Positions 44,291 to 53,905 are shown, counted from the stretch's first letter. The stretch is DNA of 64,000 nucleotides from Achromobacter sp. MFA1 R4 (GCF_900156745.1 NZ_LT707065.1:5220086-5284085); one strand, 5' to 3'. Program-made: numbers and translations. The notes: generated by a model from the letters alone, not told the origin.

Positions 44291-44500
44291 TCAGGTTACG
44301 GCGCATCCCTCTGTGCCCTTCGCCACTTTTTCGCGCTGCGCGGCCGGATGGTCCGGTTTGGGCTGGCTGGTCTTGCGGACATCCGCCTCGGCCGTCTTGG
44401 TCTGGGCGACCAGCGTTTTCTCGACGGTTTGCGCCGACACGGACGTCGCGAGCAGGCAGGTCAGCGCAGCGGCGCAAAGATACATCTTTCGGGTCTTCAT
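44291..44500 (-). CDS. Small secreted protein, unknown function
   Basis: The 69-residue precursor has a clear signal peptide (MKTRKMYLCAAALTCLLATS, cleavage near VSA-Q) and a hydrophilic mature part of about 45 residues rich in Lys, Thr and Glu, ending with a single Cys. AGGAG precedes the ATG at 44498-44500. I recognise no family; it may be a small periplasmic stress protein. Confidence 0.68.
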   Translation of the reverse strand: MKTRKMYLCAAALTCLLATSVSAQTVEKTLVAQTKTAEADVRKTSQPKPDHPAAQREKVAKGTEGCAVT

Positions 44501-44857
44501 GATGGCTCCTTCATCGGCAACGGTGGCCCGGCGGCGGCCACGCCAGAGGAACCTGGCGCGTCGCCCTGACGCGGGATCGGCAGACACACAGGGGCAAGTC
44601 GCGTGCCTGAGCCCTGGCCGGGGATCCCGCTAATACGACGCAGGTACGAGGCAGGTACAATCACGGTCGCCGCATCCGCAACGGATGCGCGGCCGCGACG
44701 CCGTCGCGGTGTTGGATGGACCCGGCTTGCCGGGTGGCTCGGCCGGGCGCCTATCCCTCGGACAACCCTCAAGCACCCCAGGGCGTTCGCCCAACCCTGA
44801 CGCGCACGCCGCGCAGCGCGACCACGCCCCGCTTGCTCAATTCAACTTACCCAATCC
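44501..44857. other. Gap of 357 bp before the SulP gene
   Basis: The gap holds a perfect hairpin CGCATCCG-CAA-CGGATGCG at 44671-44689 and a direct repeat GCAGGTAC (44640-44658). A TACAAT on the plus strand (44655-44660) lacks a good -35. I see no gene. It likely carries the divergent promoters of the small secreted protein and the SulP transporter. Confidence 0.4.
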
Positions 44858-46324
44858 ATGACAGTTCTTTCCAGATTGCGCCGTGAATGGATGGCCAATC
44901 CGCGCGCAGACATTCTTTCGGGCGTGCTGGTCGCGCTTGCCCTGATCCCGGAAGCCATCGGCTTTTCGATCATCGCGGGCGTGGACCCCGGCGTGGGGCT
45001 GTATGCCTCGTTTTCCATCGCGCTCATCATTGCGTTCACGGGCGGGCGGCCCGGCATGATTTCGGCGGCGACCGCGGCCGTGGCCGTCCTGGTCGCGCCG
45101 CTGGTGCGCGAACACGGCATCGGCTATCTGTTCGCCGCCACGGTCCTCATGGGGCTGTTGCAGATCGTGGCCGGCTTCCTGCGGCTGGACCTGCTGATGC
45201 AGTACGTCTCCCGTTCCGTGGTGACGGGCTTTGTGAACGCGCTGGCCATCCTGATCTTCACGGCGCAGCTGCCGCAGCTGATCGGCGTGACATGGGTCAC
45301 CTACGCCATGGTCGCGGCCGCGCTGGCCGTCATCTACCTGCTGCCCAGGCTCACCACCGCGGTGCCGTCGCCGCTGGTGGCCATCATCGTGATGACGGCC
45401 GTGTCCATCTATGCCGGCCTGGACGTCAACAAGGTGGGCGATATGGGCGCCCTGCCCTCCACCCTGCCCGCGTTCATGATTCCGGACGTGCCCTTCACGC
45501 TGGAGACGCTGCGCATCATCCTGCCGTACTCGCTGACGATGGCGGCGGTCGGGCTGCTGGAATCGATGATGACGGCGCAGATCGTCGACGACATGACCGA
45601 TACGCCCAGCGACAAGCGACGCGAATGCAGGGGCCAGGGCATCGCCAACCTCGTCACGGGCTTTCTGGGGGGGATGGGCGGATGCGCCATGATCGGGCAG
45701 TCCGTCATCAATGTCCGCTCCGGGGGCCGGACCCGCCTGTCCACCTTTGTGGCCGGCGTGTTCCTGCTGTTCCTGATCGTGGCGCTGGGCCCGCTGGTGG
45801 CGCAGATTCCCATGCCGGCGCTGGTGGCCGTGATGATCATGGTGTCGATCGGCACGTTCAACTGGCGATCGATCCGCAACCTGGGCTCGCACCCCTGGCA
45901 GTCGTCGGTGGTCATGCTGGCCACCGTGGCCGTGGTGGTGTGGACCCACGATCTGGCCCGCGGCGTCCTGGTCGGGGTGGTGCTGAGCGGTCTGTTCTTT
46001 GCCAGCAAGGTGAAAGGACTGCTCGGCATCGCCACGTCGCTGTCCGACGATGGCCGCACCCGTACCTACCGGGTCTCGGGGCAGGTCTTCTTTGCGTCGG
46101 CGTCCCGGTTTTCCGCGGCGATCGACTTCCATGAGGCCGTGGACCGCGTCGTCATCGACCTGACGGATGCGCATTTCTGGGACATTTCGGCCGTGGGTGA
46201 ACTGGACAAAGTGTCGCTCAAGCTGCGCCGGGCCGGCCGGCAGGTCGACGTGGTGGGACTGAATCAGGCCAGCGCGACCCTGGTCGGCCGCTACGCGCAG
46301 CCGGGCGCCAGCGCGGGGCATTAG
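44858..46324 (+). CDS. SulP-family anion transporter with STAS domain
   Basis: The 488-residue protein has 10-12 hydrophobic helices with the SulP signature in the first half ([20 protein letters not shown]) and a C-terminal STAS domain (residues about 395-480; [16 protein letters not shown]). SulP proteins move sulphate, bicarbonate, dicarboxylates or similar anions across the inner membrane. The STAS domain is short, as in many bacterial members. The substrate cannot be read from sequence. Confidence 0.9.
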   Translation: MTVLSRLRREWMANPRADILSGVLVALALIPEAIGFSIIAGVDPGVGLYASFSIALIIAFTGGRPGMISAATAAVAVLVAPLVREHGIGYLFAATVLMGLLQIVAGFLRLDLLMQYVSRSVVTGFVNALAILIFTAQLPQLIGVTWVTYAMVAAALAVIYLLPRLTTAVPSPLVAIIVMTAVSIYAGLDVNKVGDMGALPSTLPAFMIPDVPFTLETLRIILPYSLTMAAVGLLESMMTAQIVDDMTDTPSDKRRECRGQGIANLVTGFLGGMGGCAMIGQSVINVRSGGRTRLSTFVAGVFLLFLIVALGPLVAQIPMPALVAVMIMVSIGTFNWRSIRNLGSHPWQSSVVMLATVAVVVWTHDLARGVLVGVVLSGLFFASKVKGLLGIATSLSDDGRTRTYRVSGQVFFASASRFSAAIDFHEAVDRVVIDLTDAHFWDISAVGELDKVSLKLRRAGRQVDVVGLNQASATLVGRYAQPGASAGH

Positions 46325-46443
46325 GCCACATCCGGGCCGGCCGCGCACCCACGCGCGCGGCCGCAGGCGATCGCGCACATAGTTTGTTACGTGGCGGGCA
46401 CGCCGCTTGCTCCATCCGGCAGATCGTAACCGCCGGAGTTTTC

Positions 46444-47211
46444 ATGCCCGCTTCGCATTACATCGACGCCACGACGCTGACGGTGCTGTCGGTCAATACC
46501 CACAAGGGCTTCACCAGCTTCAACCGCCGCTTCATGCTGCACGATCTGCGTGAAGCGCTGCGCACCGCCGCGCCGGACGTGGTCTTCCTGCAGGAGGTCC
46601 TGGGCGAACACCAGACCCACGCGGAAAGGCATGAGTCCTGGCCGGACCAGTCGCAGTACGAATTCCTTGCCGACACGCTGTGGACGGATTACGCCTACGG
46701 CCGCAACGCCGTCTATCCCGAAGGCCACCACGGCAACGCCATCCTGTCGCGCTATCCGATCGAAACCCATCAGAACCACGACGTGAGCGTTGATGGCCAC
46801 GAAGGCCGCGGGCTGTTGCACTGCGTGCTGCGCCCGCCGTCCCTCGCCTCGCCGGTGCACGCGATCTGCGTGCATCTGGGCCTGCTGGAACGCCATCGGG
46901 GCGCGCAACTGCGCCAGTTGTGCGAACTGGTCACTCACGGGGTGCCGCAAGACGAGCCGCTGCTCATCGCGGGCGACTTCAACGACTGGCGCCTGCGCGC
47001 GGACACGCTGATGCGCGACTGCGGGACGCGCGAGGTGTTCACCTCGCGGCTGGGCCGCCCCGCCCGGACGTTCCCGGCGCGCTGGCCCCTGCTGCGGCTG
47101 GACCGCATCTATGTGCGCGGCGTGCGCGACTGGCAGCCGGTGCCGCTGGCGTCTCGCGTGTGGTCGCGCCTTTCCGATCATGTGCCTATCTGCGCGGAGA
47201 TTGCGCTATGA
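46444..47211 (+). CDS. ybhP: Endonuclease/exonuclease/phosphatase family protein (YbhP-like)
   Basis: The 255-residue protein has the EEP fold: NTHKGF start, metal Glu in VFLQEV, GHHGNAILSRYPI, IAGDFNDWR with the catalytic Asp, and SDHVPI with the final His. In E. coli ybhP lies next to clsB and ybhN, as here, and is thought to process lipid or phospho-substrates. GGAG precedes the ATG. Its TGA overlaps the clsB start (ATGA). Confidence 0.88.
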   Translation: MPASHYIDATTLTVLSVNTHKGFTSFNRRFMLHDLREALRTAAPDVVFLQEVLGEHQTHAERHESWPDQSQYEFLADTLWTDYAYGRNAVYPEGHHGNAILSRYPIETHQNHDVSVDGHEGRGLLHCVLRPPSLASPVHAICVHLGLLERHRGAQLRQLCELVTHGVPQDEPLLIAGDFNDWRLRADTLMRDCGTREVFTSRLGRPARTFPARWPLLRLDRIYVRGVRDWQPVPLASRVWSRLSDHVPICAEIAL

Positions 47212-48398
47212 ACCTCGGCTGGCGTGAAAACAACCGATATACCTTGCTGGAAAACGGCACGGAGTACTTTCCTGCCGTCGTGGAGGCCGTCGACGCCGCG
47301 CAGAGCGAGGTGCTGGTGGAAACCTTCATCCTGTTCGACGACGCCGTCGGCCAGGAAATCCAGCAAGCCCTGATCCGGGCCGCCCGGCGCGGCGTCAGCG
47401 TGGATCTCCTGGTGGATGGCTACGGGTCCGACGAGCTCAGCGACGCCTTCATCGGCGCCATGACCGAGGCCGGCGTGCGCTTTCATGTGTTTGACCCGCG
47501 GCCGCGCTTTCTGGGCGTGCGCACGAACGTCTTCCGGCGCATGCACCGCAAGATCGTGGCGGTGGACCGGGAACGCTCTTTCATCGGCGGCATCAATTTT
47601 TCGGCGGATCACCTGCCCGAATACGGCCCCGAGGCCAAACAGGACTATGCCGTCCTGGTCGAAGGGCCGCTGGCTGCCGACATCGCCGACTATGCGCGCG
47701 CCGCGCTGGGCGAAGGCCGGCGACGGTTGCGGCGGCGCCCTGCGCGGCTGGACCCCCTGCCCGCCGGAGATGGCGGCGGCCGCCTGGTGGTGCGCGACAA
47801 CGACAGCCATCGCAGCGACATCGAACGCTATTACCGCGCGGGCGTGCGCTCGGCGCGGTCCGATGTGCTCATCGCCAATGCGTATTTCTTTCCCGGCTAC
47901 CACCTGCTGCGCGATCTGGTCAAAGCGGCCCGCCGCGGCGTGCGCGTGCGGCTGCTGCTGCAGGGCGAACCCGACGTGCTCGTCGCCCGCCTGGCGGCGT
48001 CGATGCTCTACGACTACCTGATGGACTCGGGCGTGCAGATCTATGAATACTGCAAGCGCCCGCTGCACGGCAAGGTGGCGTGCGTGGACGACGACTGGTC
48101 GACGATAGGCTCCAGCAACCTGGACCCCCTGAGCCTCGCGCTGAACCTGGAGGCCAACGTGGTGGTGCGCGACGCCTCGCTGAACGCCGACCTGCGCCAA
48201 AGCCTGGACCGGCTGATCGCGGAGGACTGCCGGCCGGTGGAAATGCCCAAGAATTCGCGGCGCCGGCTGCGCCGCCTGTGGCTGGGCGTGGTGGTGTTCC
48301 ACTTCCTGCGGCGCTTCCCCGCCTGGGCCGGCAGCCTGCCCGCGCACAAGCCGCATCTGCAGACGGTCAGCCCAGACACGGGCCGGGAGACGGCATGA
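47208..48398 (+). CDS. clsB: Cardiolipin synthase B (ClsB)
   Basis: The 396-residue protein is a PLD-superfamily enzyme with two HKD motifs: MHRKIVAVD near residues 116-124 and LHGKVACVD near residues 286-294. No N-terminal membrane helices are present, which fits ClsB rather than ClsA. It transfers a phosphatidyl group to make cardiolipin or phosphatidylglycerol. The gene is coupled by ATGA to ybhP before it and ybhN after it, the E. coli order. Confidence 0.92.
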   Translation: MNLGWRENNRYTLLENGTEYFPAVVEAVDAAQSEVLVETFILFDDAVGQEIQQALIRAARRGVSVDLLVDGYGSDELSDAFIGAMTEAGVRFHVFDPRPRFLGVRTNVFRRMHRKIVAVDRERSFIGGINFSADHLPEYGPEAKQDYAVLVEGPLAADIADYARAALGEGRRRLRRRPARLDPLPAGDGGGRLVVRDNDSHRSDIERYYRAGVRSARSDVLIANAYFFPGYHLLRDLVKAARRGVRVRLLLQGEPDVLVARLAASMLYDYLMDSGVQIYEYCKRPLHGKVACVDDDWSTIGSSNLDPLSLALNLEANVVVRDASLNADLRQSLDRLIAEDCRPVEMPKNSRRRLRRLWLGVVVFHFLRRFPAWAGSLPAHKPHLQTVSPDTGRETA

Positions 48399-49396
48399 AG
48401 ATTCTCCATACGTCGCCCATGCGGGCCTTGCGCCGTCGCTGGCCCCGCATCAAGCGCGTCCTGCCCGTGCTGGTGCTGATCGTGGTGGCCGCCCTGCTGT
48501 ATTACTTCGGCCGCTCGGTGGACTGGCCGCAGGTCTGGGTCGCGATGCGCAAGATCCCGGGCCAGACCATCGCGATCGCGGGCGGGCTGGTGGTCGCGGG
48601 CTACCTGGCCTACGGCAGCCTGGACCTGCTGGGCAAAAAGTACACGCGCCACAACCTGCCCGCGCCCAAGGCGCTGGGCGTGGCGATGCTGAGCTACGCG
48701 CTGAACCTGAACCTGGGTGTGCTGGTGGGCGGTCTGGGTGCGCGTCTGCGCCTGTACACGCGGCTGGGCTGCCGCAAGTCCGTCGCGACCCGCGTGGCCC
48801 TGTTTGCCGCGGCCTCCAACTGGATCGGCTACGCCTGGCTGGCCGGGGCGCTGTTCGCGCTGGGCGTGGTCCCGGTGCCGGACGGCTGGGAAATCGGTTC
48901 GGGCATGCTGCGGCTACTGGGTGTGGGACTGCTTGCCCTGGGTATCGCCTATGTGGCGACCTGCGCGCGGGCGAAGCAGCGCAGCGTGACCTGGATGGGG
49001 CACCACATCGCGCTGCCGCGTGCGCGCATGGCGGTGGCCCAGTGCGCCGTGGCGGCGTTGTCCTGGTCCATCATGGGGGCCATCGTCTACGTGTTGCTGC
49101 AAGGCAAGGCGAGCTATCCCGCCGTGCTGGGCATCCTGCTGTGCACCAGTTTCGCGTCGGTCATCACGCGCGTGCCGGGCGGGCTGGGCACGACGGAAGC
49201 CATTTTCGTGGCCGCACTGGGTTCGCAGATTCCGCCGACCGAGGTGCTGGGCGCCGCGTTGGCGTACCGCGCGGTGTATGCGTTGGCGCCGCTGTGCCTG
49301 GCACTGGCGGCCTATCCCCTGATCGAGTTGCGGCTGGGCATGCGGCGGCGCAAGGACGAGGCCGCTCCCCCCACGCAGGTGCGGCGTTCGCTTTGA
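48395..49396 (+). CDS. ybhN: YbhN/UPF0104 inner-membrane protein
   Basis: The 333-residue protein has about eight hydrophobic helices and the UPF0104/lysylphosphatidylglycerol-synthase transmembrane region signatures (GLGARLRLYTRLG and ITRVPGGLGTTEAIF). In E. coli ybhN sits with clsB. The family may flip lipids or sugars; the role is not known here. Its ATG overlaps the clsB stop. Confidence 0.88.
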   Translation: MKILHTSPMRALRRRWPRIKRVLPVLVLIVVAALLYYFGRSVDWPQVWVAMRKIPGQTIAIAGGLVVAGYLAYGSLDLLGKKYTRHNLPAPKALGVAMLSYALNLNLGVLVGGLGARLRLYTRLGCRKSVATRVALFAAASNWIGYAWLAGALFALGVVPVPDGWEIGSGMLRLLGVGLLALGIAYVATCARAKQRSVTWMGHHIALPRARMAVAQCAVAALSWSIMGAIVYVLLQGKASYPAVLGILLCTSFASVITRVPGGLGTTEAIFVAALGSQIPPTEVLGAALAYRAVYALAPLCLALAAYPLIELRLGMRRRKDEAAPPTQVRRSL

Positions 49397-49403
49397 GGCC
49401 CCT

Positions 49404-50534
49404 ATGAGTCATCCGCAAACCCAGACATCCGGCACGGTCGCCGCCTATCCGCGGCGCGCTGGCGCATCCGAACACGAAATCGCTTCCCAGGAAGCCCTGG
49501 CCTTGCGGCTGGCGGCGCTGCTGGGCCGGCGTTTCACGCCAGGCTTTCGGCCGACGCGCAACCGCGGCGAGCCCCCGCCCTATTACGTGCCGGACCGCAG
49601 CATCACCAGCCTGGCCCGCGCCAGCAAGCTGGGCATCGCGCGCGCCGCCGACCTGTTCGGCGGCGTGACCCCGCACGCCTTCGTGGCCACGAAGACCATC
49701 ACCCATGGCCTGGTGGACGCCCAGGCCAAGGCGCCGCAGGGGTGGGTCCGCAGCCTGGGCGAGGCGCTGAGCGAGGTTGTTCTGTCCGGATTCAGCGCCT
49801 TTACGCTGGACGACGCCCATCGGGCCGGCGAACGGCTGCTCAGGCGCGGAGCGTTGCGCCTGAAGCCCGCCGACGCCACCGCGGGCCGCGGCCAGATCGT
49901 CGTGCGCGACGCGCGCGAACTGCAGGCCGCGCTGGCCGGTCAGGACGCCGCGTCGGTGCGCCGGCTGGGCCTGGTGCTGGAGGAAGACCTGGCGCAGATC
50001 GAAACCTACAGCGTCGGCTGGGTGCGCGTGGGCAGGCTGGAGGCGTCCTATGTGGGCACGCAGTGCCTCACCCCGGACAACAACGGCGTGCCCGTCTATG
50101 GCGGTTCGACGCTGATGCTCGCCCGCGGCGGTTTTGACCAGTTGCGGGCGTTGGACCTGTCCGGCGAGCAACGGCAAGCCGTGGACCTGGCCTGCCGCTA
50201 CGACACGGCGGTGTCCACCGCCTATCCGGCATTTTTCGCGTCGCGCCGCAATTACGACGTCGCCATCGGCCGCAATGCCCAGGGCGCGCCCCGCGCGGGC
50301 GTGCTCGAACAATCCTGGCGCGCGGGCGGCGCCAGCATCGCCGAGATCGCCGGGCTGCAGGCCTTCATGCTGTCGCCATCGCTCAAGCATGTCGCGGCGT
50401 TCACGCGGGAACGCTACGGGCCAGACGAGCCCGAGCCGACCTCGCAGCACCATGTGTATCGCGGCGAAGATTCCGCCGTCGGTATGATCACCAAATCGGG
50501 GGGCATCCTGGAGGAAACCCATGGCCGCACTTAG
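49404..50534 (+). CDS. DUF3182 family protein (ATP-grasp-like)
   Basis: The 376-residue protein matches DUF3182 by eye, with an ATP-grasp-like part (RLKPADATAGRGQIVVRD, LVLEEDLAQIETYSVGWV). Its function is unknown. It follows ybhN by 7 bp, and the next hydrolase gene starts 14 bp inside its 3' end, so it belongs to the ybhP-clsB-ybhN operon. An amide or peptide ligation step is possible for ATP-grasp proteins, but not shown. Confidence 0.75.
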   Translation: MSHPQTQTSGTVAAYPRRAGASEHEIASQEALALRLAALLGRRFTPGFRPTRNRGEPPPYYVPDRSITSLARASKLGIARAADLFGGVTPHAFVATKTITHGLVDAQAKAPQGWVRSLGEALSEVVLSGFSAFTLDDAHRAGERLLRRGALRLKPADATAGRGQIVVRDARELQAALAGQDAASVRRLGLVLEEDLAQIETYSVGWVRVGRLEASYVGTQCLTPDNNGVPVYGGSTLMLARGGFDQLRALDLSGEQRQAVDLACRYDTAVSTAYPAFFASRRNYDVAIGRNAQGAPRAGVLEQSWRAGGASIAEIAGLQAFMLSPSLKHVAAFTRERYGPDEPEPTSQHHVYRGEDSAVGMITKSGGILEETHGRT

Positions 50535-51279
50535 CGACCCGATCGACATCGAAGTGGCGGACCAGCGCCTGGCCGGCACGTTTCTCACGCCCGAAAGCAA
50601 GGTGCCCGGCGTGCTGTTCATACACGGCTGGGGCGGCGACCAGAAATTCGACCTGGCGCGGGCCAAGGGCATCGCGGCGCTGGGCTGCGTGTGCCTGACG
50701 TTTGACCTGCGCGGCCACGCCGCCACGCAGGCCCAGCAGATGCAGGTCTCGCGCGACGACAACCTGCGCGACGTCATGGCCGCCTACGACCGGCTGGCGT
50801 CCCACCCGTCGCTCGACAGCGGCTCGGTGGCGGTGGTGGGCAGCAGCTACGGCGGTTACCTGGCCGCCATCCTGAGCGGGCTGCGCCGCGTGCGCTGGCT
50901 GGCGCTGCACGTGCCCGCGCTGTATCGCGACGATGAATGGATGCTGCCCAAGAACCAGCTCAACCGCGAGACGCTGCGCGCCTATCGCAATACCCACGTC
51001 GAACCCGAAAGCAACCGCGCGCTGGCGTCCTGCGCCACGTTCACGGGCGACGTGCTCATCGTGGAGGCCGAGCATGACATCTACATTCCGCACTCCACGA
51101 TCATGAGCTATCGGTCGGCGTTCCGGCGCTCGCATTCGCTGACCCACCGCATCCTGGACGGCGCGGACCATGCCTTGAGCGACAAGGCTTCGCAGCAGGC
51201 CTACACGTCGATCCTGGTGAACTGGGTGACCGAGATGGTCATGGGTGCGCGCGTCGGGCGGCCCCGGCCGGTGCCCTGA
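50521..51279 (+). CDS. Alpha/beta hydrolase (prolyl-oligopeptidase-like)
   Basis: The 252-residue hydrolase has the oxyanion motif HGWGG, nucleophile Ser in GSSYGG, Glu/Asp in VEAEHDIYIP and His in DGADHALS. It overlaps the end of the DUF3182 gene by 14 bp and is preceded by GGAGGAAA. It is the last gene of the membrane-lipid operon. The substrate is unknown. Confidence 0.87.
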   Translation: MAALSDPIDIEVADQRLAGTFLTPESKVPGVLFIHGWGGDQKFDLARAKGIAALGCVCLTFDLRGHAATQAQQMQVSRDDNLRDVMAAYDRLASHPSLDSGSVAVVGSSYGGYLAAILSGLRRVRWLALHVPALYRDDEWMLPKNQLNRETLRAYRNTHVEPESNRALASCATFTGDVLIVEAEHDIYIPHSTIMSYRSAFRRSHSLTHRILDGADHALSDKASQQAYTSILVNWVTEMVMGARVGRPRPVP

Positions 51280-51303
51280 ACCGGGCGCCGCGGCGCAGAT
51301 GGC

Positions 51304-52449
51304 TCACTGCTTTTTCTCTGGCGTCGACTTCTCTGGCGTCGACTTCTCGGGCGACAACAGGTCCGATAGCGCGTTGCCCAGCTCTTTCACCGCACCCGCG
51401 ACGCCTTCGGCGGCGCCCTCCGCGCCCACGCCGATGGCATGGCCGAAGCCTTGCGCGACCTGGGCCGAGAAGCCGCGCGTGACGGAGAACTTTGGATTGT
51501 CCAGCCGGCCGGACAGCGCGAATTCGAAGCGCACCGTGCCGCTCTTGTCCTTGAGCGCCGCCAACACCGCCTTGCGCGGCAGGCTGAAGAGGCTGCCGTC
51601 CCCGCTGAATTTCAGGTTGTGCAGCGCGACCGTGCCCGACGCCTTCAACTCGCGCTCGACGATGGAGGTCTTCATGTCCAGGTCCATCGAGCCGCCCGAC
51701 AGCGATCCGGCGCCATTCTCGGCCAGGTACGGCGCGGCGTAGCGGATATCCATATTGCGCGCCGCCACGGTCATGTCGGCGTCCGCGCCGCCCACGACGA
51801 CCTTGCCCTGCGCGCGCACGGTCGCCTCGCCGTTGCGGTTGTCCTGGACGGTGCCGCTGAATGCCATGTCGCTGGCCGACCCGTCGCCCGGAATCACCAG
51901 CGGCTGCAGGCGCGCCTGCACCGCAGTGAAGGGAATACGGTGCGGGGGCTTTGACACCGCACCGTCCAGGTATTCCAGGCGCCCGTCGCGCAGGATCAAT
52001 TCATCGACGTGGACGGGACCATCGCGCCGCGACCTGCCTGCGCCGCCATCGCCCGCCCGAAGCGCGGCCTGCAACGCCGGCGCGATCTGCATGACGCCAT
52101 CCGGACTGCGCACGACGGCAAAGTCGAAGCCTTCGACGACGATGCTTTTGAACACGGCCTCGCGCCGCAGGAAGGCCGTCCATTCCGGCTCGAGCTCGAC
52201 GCGGCGCGCGCGCGCGCCCGGCTGGCCGGAAGCGCCAGTCACGGCGACATCGGTCAGCACGACCTGCCGCAGCCCGACCTGCACATTGCCGACCTGGCCG
52301 CGCGGCCCGAGGATGCTGGCGATGCGCTGCTCGACCACGCGGGTCGCGGCCAGCGCCAGGACGCCGAGCACCGCGGCGATCAGGAGCAGGATGGCCAGGG
52401 CCGTGCCCCAGCGCGACCGGCCGCGCGCGGCGGCTGCATTCGAACTCAT
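51304..52449 (-). CDS. AsmA/DUF748-like envelope protein
   Basis: The 381-residue protein has an N-terminal membrane anchor (residues about 14-36) and a beta-rich periplasmic region resembling DUF748/AsmA-like proteins (for example GNVQVGLRQVVLTDVAV, VHVDELILRDGRLEYLDG). AsmA-like proteins act in outer-membrane lipid transport. The C-terminus ends in a repeat STPEKSTPEKK. ATG 52447-52449 follows GGAAG; the frame is open upstream through a tandem repeat. It is convergent with the hydrolase gene. Confidence 0.78.
   Translation of the reverse strand: MSSNAAAARGRSRWGTALAILLLIAAVLGVLALAATRVVEQRIASILGPRGQVGNVQVGLRQVVLTDVAVTGASGQPGARARRVELEPEWTAFLRREAVFKSIVVEGFDFAVVRSPDGVMQIAPALQAALRAGDGGAGRSRRDGPVHVDELILRDGRLEYLDGAVSKPPHRIPFTAVQARLQPLVIPGDGSASDMAFSGTVQDNRNGEATVRAQGKVVVGGADADMTVAARNMDIRYAAPYLAENGAGSLSGGSMDLDMKTSIVERELKASGTVALHNLKFSGDGSLFSLPRKAVLAALKDKSGTVRFEFALSGRLDNPKFSVTRGFSAQVAQGFGHAIGVGAEGAAEGVAGAVKELGNALSDLLSPEKSTPEKSTPEKKQ
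51316..51353. repeat. 15-bp direct repeat near the 3' end of the AsmA-like gene
   Basis: A 15-bp unit (TCTCTGGCGTCGACT-like) occurs about two and a half times and encodes the STPEKSTPEK tail of the AsmA-like protein. A second, unrelated 15-bp repeat lies at the gene's 5' end. Confidence 0.65.
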
Positions 52450-52462
52450 TGCGGCTTCCGTA

Positions 52463-52507
52463 GTTGGGTGGGAAAGCGTTGGGTGGGAAAGCGTTGGGTG
52501 GGAAAGC
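52463..52507. repeat. 15-bp perfect tandem repeat, three copies
   Basis: GTTGGGTGGGAAAGC is repeated exactly three times (52463-52477, 52478-52492, 52493-52507) just upstream of the AsmA-like gene's ATG, in its 5' leader. Copy-number change could alter spacing or expression. Confidence 0.85.
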
Positions 52508-52644
52508 GGCACCATGCGCGCCGCCTTCCCTGCACCATAGCGAGGCGCGGCGCGCGGCGCAACCCGAGCATCGTCCGGGATGCGCAATCTTTCATCAATG
52601 GCCGAAAAGGATGAGGCCGGCCGAAGCGTTCGTGATGATCCGGC

Positions 52645-53346
52645 TCATGCAATCTGGTCTCTCCGCCACGACAGGCGCCAGTAGCGCTCGGGATGGGGCG
52701 CCCCTTGCGCCGCGGCCGCCGGCAATGCCGCCTCGTCGATGTTGCCCGCCAGGCAGTTCCTTGCCGCCCGCGCGCGATCTCGCGCGCGGGCCATGTCGAC
52801 CTGCGCCGCGACGTCGATCGGCGATGCCAGGATATGCCGCCGCAGCAACGAGGCCAGCCGTTCCTGGACGACACCGGGTTCGCCGTCAGCCACCTCTTCA
52901 TAAGTGATCCACTCGACGCGCTGGAACAGCGCGCGGATGGTCAGGCAGGCATCGGATACGCGCACATGGGCCGCGCGGCCCAGCCCCAGCGGCATCAGGA
53001 TGACGCGCGGCCGCAGCGCGGAAAGGGCCGCGGCCAGGGCGCCCGTCAGCCGCCCCTCTTCCCCGCTGACCAGGTACTGCCCGTCCAGCAGATCCATCTG
53101 CGCACCGCGCACGCCCAGCAGGGACAAGGCCCGATCGCTGAGCGCATGGCGGGCCTGCACGGCCTGGCGGCCGCTCGTGAACCCGCGGCTGCGGTCCGCA
53201 TCGCTCACATGCCCGGCCAGCAACGGCATGCCCGAATACACCGTGAGCACGGTGCTGTCGGGGCGTGCCGCGAGCAGGCCCGCGCAACTGGCCGCGGCGT
53301 CGTTGAAATGAGGGGATACCGCAACCAGTCTGCCTTCGCGGAGCAT
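52645..53346 (-). CDS. PIG-L/LmbE-like deacetylase family protein, possibly inactive
   Basis: The 233-residue protein has the PIG-L start segment VAVSPHFNDAAASCAGLLA. In the family motif PHxDD the first Asp (general base) is replaced by Asn (HFND), and the second metal motif HxDH reads HVRVSD. It is therefore probably a divergent or inactive member. An AGAGAGG sequence precedes ATG 53344-53346. It lies 22 bp downstream of the PRC-barrel gene and is likely co-transcribed with it. Confidence 0.72.
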   Translation of the reverse strand: MLREGRLVAVSPHFNDAAASCAGLLAARPDSTVLTVYSGMPLLAGHVSDADRSRGFTSGRQAVQARHALSDRALSLLGVRGAQMDLLDGQYLVSGEEGRLTGALAAALSALRPRVILMPLGLGRAAHVRVSDACLTIRALFQRVEWITYEEVADGEPGVVQERLASLLRRHILASPIDVAAQVDMARARDRARAARNCLAGNIDEAALPAAAAQGAPHPERYWRLSWRRDQIA

Positions 53347-53368
53347 GCCAACCTCTCTTTGTCCGGGC

Positions 53369-53809
53369 CTACCAGTAGGGGGGCTGGTTGTAATACTGAT
53401 GGATGCCGCGCGCCCAGGTCTCATCGGCCATGCTCGGCCAATTGTCCTTGTCAAAGCCCTCGGCATTCTTGAGCACCTCCTTGGCCACATTCAGCACGAA
53501 GCACTTGCGGTCGGTATCCAGCGTCAGCGCGCTCCACGGAATGGCGTAGAGCTTGTCGCCGATACCCAGGACGCCGCCGCGCGACAGCACCGCGTAGGCG
53601 ATGCGCCCGTGCGGCACGTCCAGCATGATGTCCTGGATGCTGCCCAGCGACTCGCCGGCGGGGTTGTAGACGTCATTGCCTTCCAGCGTGCCGGCCGCCA
53701 TGATCTGCGGGCCCGGGCCGCTCGGATCGCGCTTCGGTCCGCCCACGATCCGGGTCTCGCCCTGCGCCTGACCGGCGCCGGCCGTTGTCGGGTTCATCGT
53801 CTGGTTCAT
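53369..53809 (-). CDS. PRC-barrel domain protein
   Basis: The 146-residue protein has a PRC-barrel (residues about 40-115; GTLEGNDVYNPAGESLGSIQ, VLSRGGVLGIGDKLYAIPW). Such proteins are often linked to stress response in this group. AAGGAG precedes ATG 53807-53809. The C-terminus (DETWARGIHQYYNQPPYW) is Trp/Tyr-rich. It is followed by the PIG-L-like gene and is separated from the upstream DUF883 gene by a strong terminator-like hairpin. Confidence 0.85.
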   Translation of the reverse strand: MNQTMNPTTAGAGQAQGETRIVGGPKRDPSGPGPQIMAAGTLEGNDVYNPAGESLGSIQDIMLDVPHGRIAYAVLSRGGVLGIGDKLYAIPWSALTLDTDRKCFVLNVAKEVLKNAEGFDKDNWPSMADETWARGIHQYYNQPPYW

Positions 53810-53905
53810 GGTGTGTCTCCTTGGATGACCGCTTCCCCGCAAGCCATGTGCCATGCCTGTGTCCGTGGCCGGCGGGCAGCGTTTCTGGCTTCTCGTCCTC
53901 CAAAA

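Noticed and set aside
52767-52793. GC-rich palindrome (GCCCGCGCGCG ... CGCGCGCGGGC).
   Set aside because: It lies inside the coding region of the PIG-L-like gene and has no T-tract; likely codon-driven.
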